From an uncultured Erysipelotrichaceae bacterium (GTDB taxonomy: Bacteria > Bacillota_I > Bacilli_A > Erysipelotrichales > Erysipelotrichaceae), in contig CAMOOA010000019.1 of assembly GCA_946621045.1 (NCBI GenBank), positions 1 to 14,194 of the forward strand: DNA of 14,194 nucleotides, written 5' to 3'. The notes below the pieces were generated by a model, which saw only the letters and a list, made by a program, of their open reading frames with translations, had not been told where the DNA came from and ran no database searches. This document shows positions 13,806 to 14,194 of the stretch, piece by piece (position 1 is the stretch's first letter; the number at the start of each line of letters is the position of its first letter). A program made the translations under genes and the position numbers.

Positions 13806-14194
13806 ATGAAAGTACTGCTTGTAAACGGAAGTCCGCATCAGGACGGATGCACGAATCTTGCGCTGGAGGAATGCGCAAAAACCCTGAATGAAAACGGGAT
13901 CGAGACAGAGATTCTCTGGCTTGGCACGAAGGCGGTCCAGGGCTGTATTGCCTGCAACAAATGCGGAAAGCTCGGACGCTGTGTCTTTGATGACATGGTC
14001 AATCAGGTGGCCGCGGCCGCAGATACCTTTGACGGACTCATTGTCGGATGTCCGGTCTATTACGGCGGACCATGTTCGCAGATTACCGCATTCCTGGACC
14101 GGCTGTTTTACAGCGCGGGCGACAGGCTGATCAAAAAGCCCGGCGCCGCCGTTGTTTCCTGCCGCAGGGGAGGCGCAACCGCAAGTTTTGAGCG
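13806..14194 (+). CDS. NADPH-dependent FMN reductase / iron-sulfur flavoprotein-like, truncated by window end
   Basis: The reading frame is open to the window edge, giving 129 residues of what is usually a protein of about 180-250. It begins MKVLLVNGSP, followed by HQDGCTN, the FMN-phosphate loop of the flavodoxin-like reductase fold (GSPxxxGxTN). Cysteines C47, C50, C53 and C59 form a CX2CX2CX5C pattern, matching the compact 4Fe-4S ligand motif known from iron-sulfur flavoproteins (Isf), then FDD. CPVYYGGPCSQITAFLDR (82-99) is the flavin-side loop typical of the family. Electron transfer or quinone/FMN reduction in the cytosol is the likely role. AAAGGG at 13791-13796, nine bases upstream, may serve as ribosome-binding site; the six-base gap after the sensor-phosphatase suggests co-transcription. 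Confidence 0.88.
   Translation, partial: MKVLLVNGSPHQDGCTNLALEECAKTLNENGIETEILWLGTKAVQGCIACNKCGKLGRCVFDDMVNQVAAAADTFDGLIVGCPVYYGGPCSQITAFLDRLFYSAGDRLIKKPGAAVVSCRRGGATASFE

Noticed and set aside
13888..14130. Plus-strand 80-codon frame near the window end
   Set aside because: It is out of frame with the flavin reductase, whose FMN loop and cysteine motif are clear in the frame starting at 13806.

Overview
The window looks like a chromosomal stretch of a Bacillota (Firmicutes) bacterium of roughly balanced base composition, perhaps an Erysipelotrichia- or Clostridia-type gut organism. The grounds are the gene families: a two-HKD cardiolipin synthase with N-terminal membrane segments, an XlyA/CwlA-type amidase, a Cof-type HAD phosphatase, a lipobox lipoprotein, a SpoIIE/RsbU phosphatase fused to a sensor, and a tRNA gene without encoded CCA. 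The taxonomic placement is inference from style, not from a marker gene. I see no phage, IS element, CRISPR array or rRNA, and no gene-free stretch longer than about 230 bases.

Layout. (1) 34-4107 is a tightly packed plus-strand operon: cardiolipin synthase, membrane-anchored N-acetylmuramoyl-L-alanine amidase, patatin-like phospholipase and HAD phosphatase. The last three genes overlap at their stop/start codons, and the operon closes with a hairpin terminator. Three of its four products act on, or are predicted to act on, phospholipid or peptidoglycan, so it reads as an envelope-remodelling unit. (2) 4112-6636 is a single-gene unit for an unusual 821-residue adenosine-deaminase-superfamily protein with an extra N-terminal region, an insertion in the barrel and a Rossmann-like C-terminal domain. 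It ends in a terminator shared with the convergent gene. (3) 6628-8810 holds a TtcA-like tRNA thiolation enzyme (minus) and a divergent metallophosphoesterase lipoprotein (plus). (4) 8787-9963 holds a 60-residue EF-hand membrane miniprotein (minus), a metallo-beta-lactamase-fold hydrolase (plus) and a tRNA-Val(GAC) gene with its own promoter and terminator. (5) 10029-14194 holds a small membrane-anchored hypothetical protein (minus), a 1082-residue propeller/Y_Y_Y/transmembrane/PP2C sensor-phosphatase (plus), and the start of an iron-sulfur-flavoprotein-like FMN reductase that runs off the window.

The most interesting items are the composite deaminase, whose second active-site aspartate is replaced by glycine, and a recurring promoter arrangement. 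In that arrangement a -10 element sits 6-8 bases before an ATG that has no Shine-Dalgarno sequence, implying leaderless mRNAs for several genes. Also notable is a stable 5'-terminal hairpin in the leader of the sensor-phosphatase gene. Domain names come from motif recognition by eye; no database search was possible.
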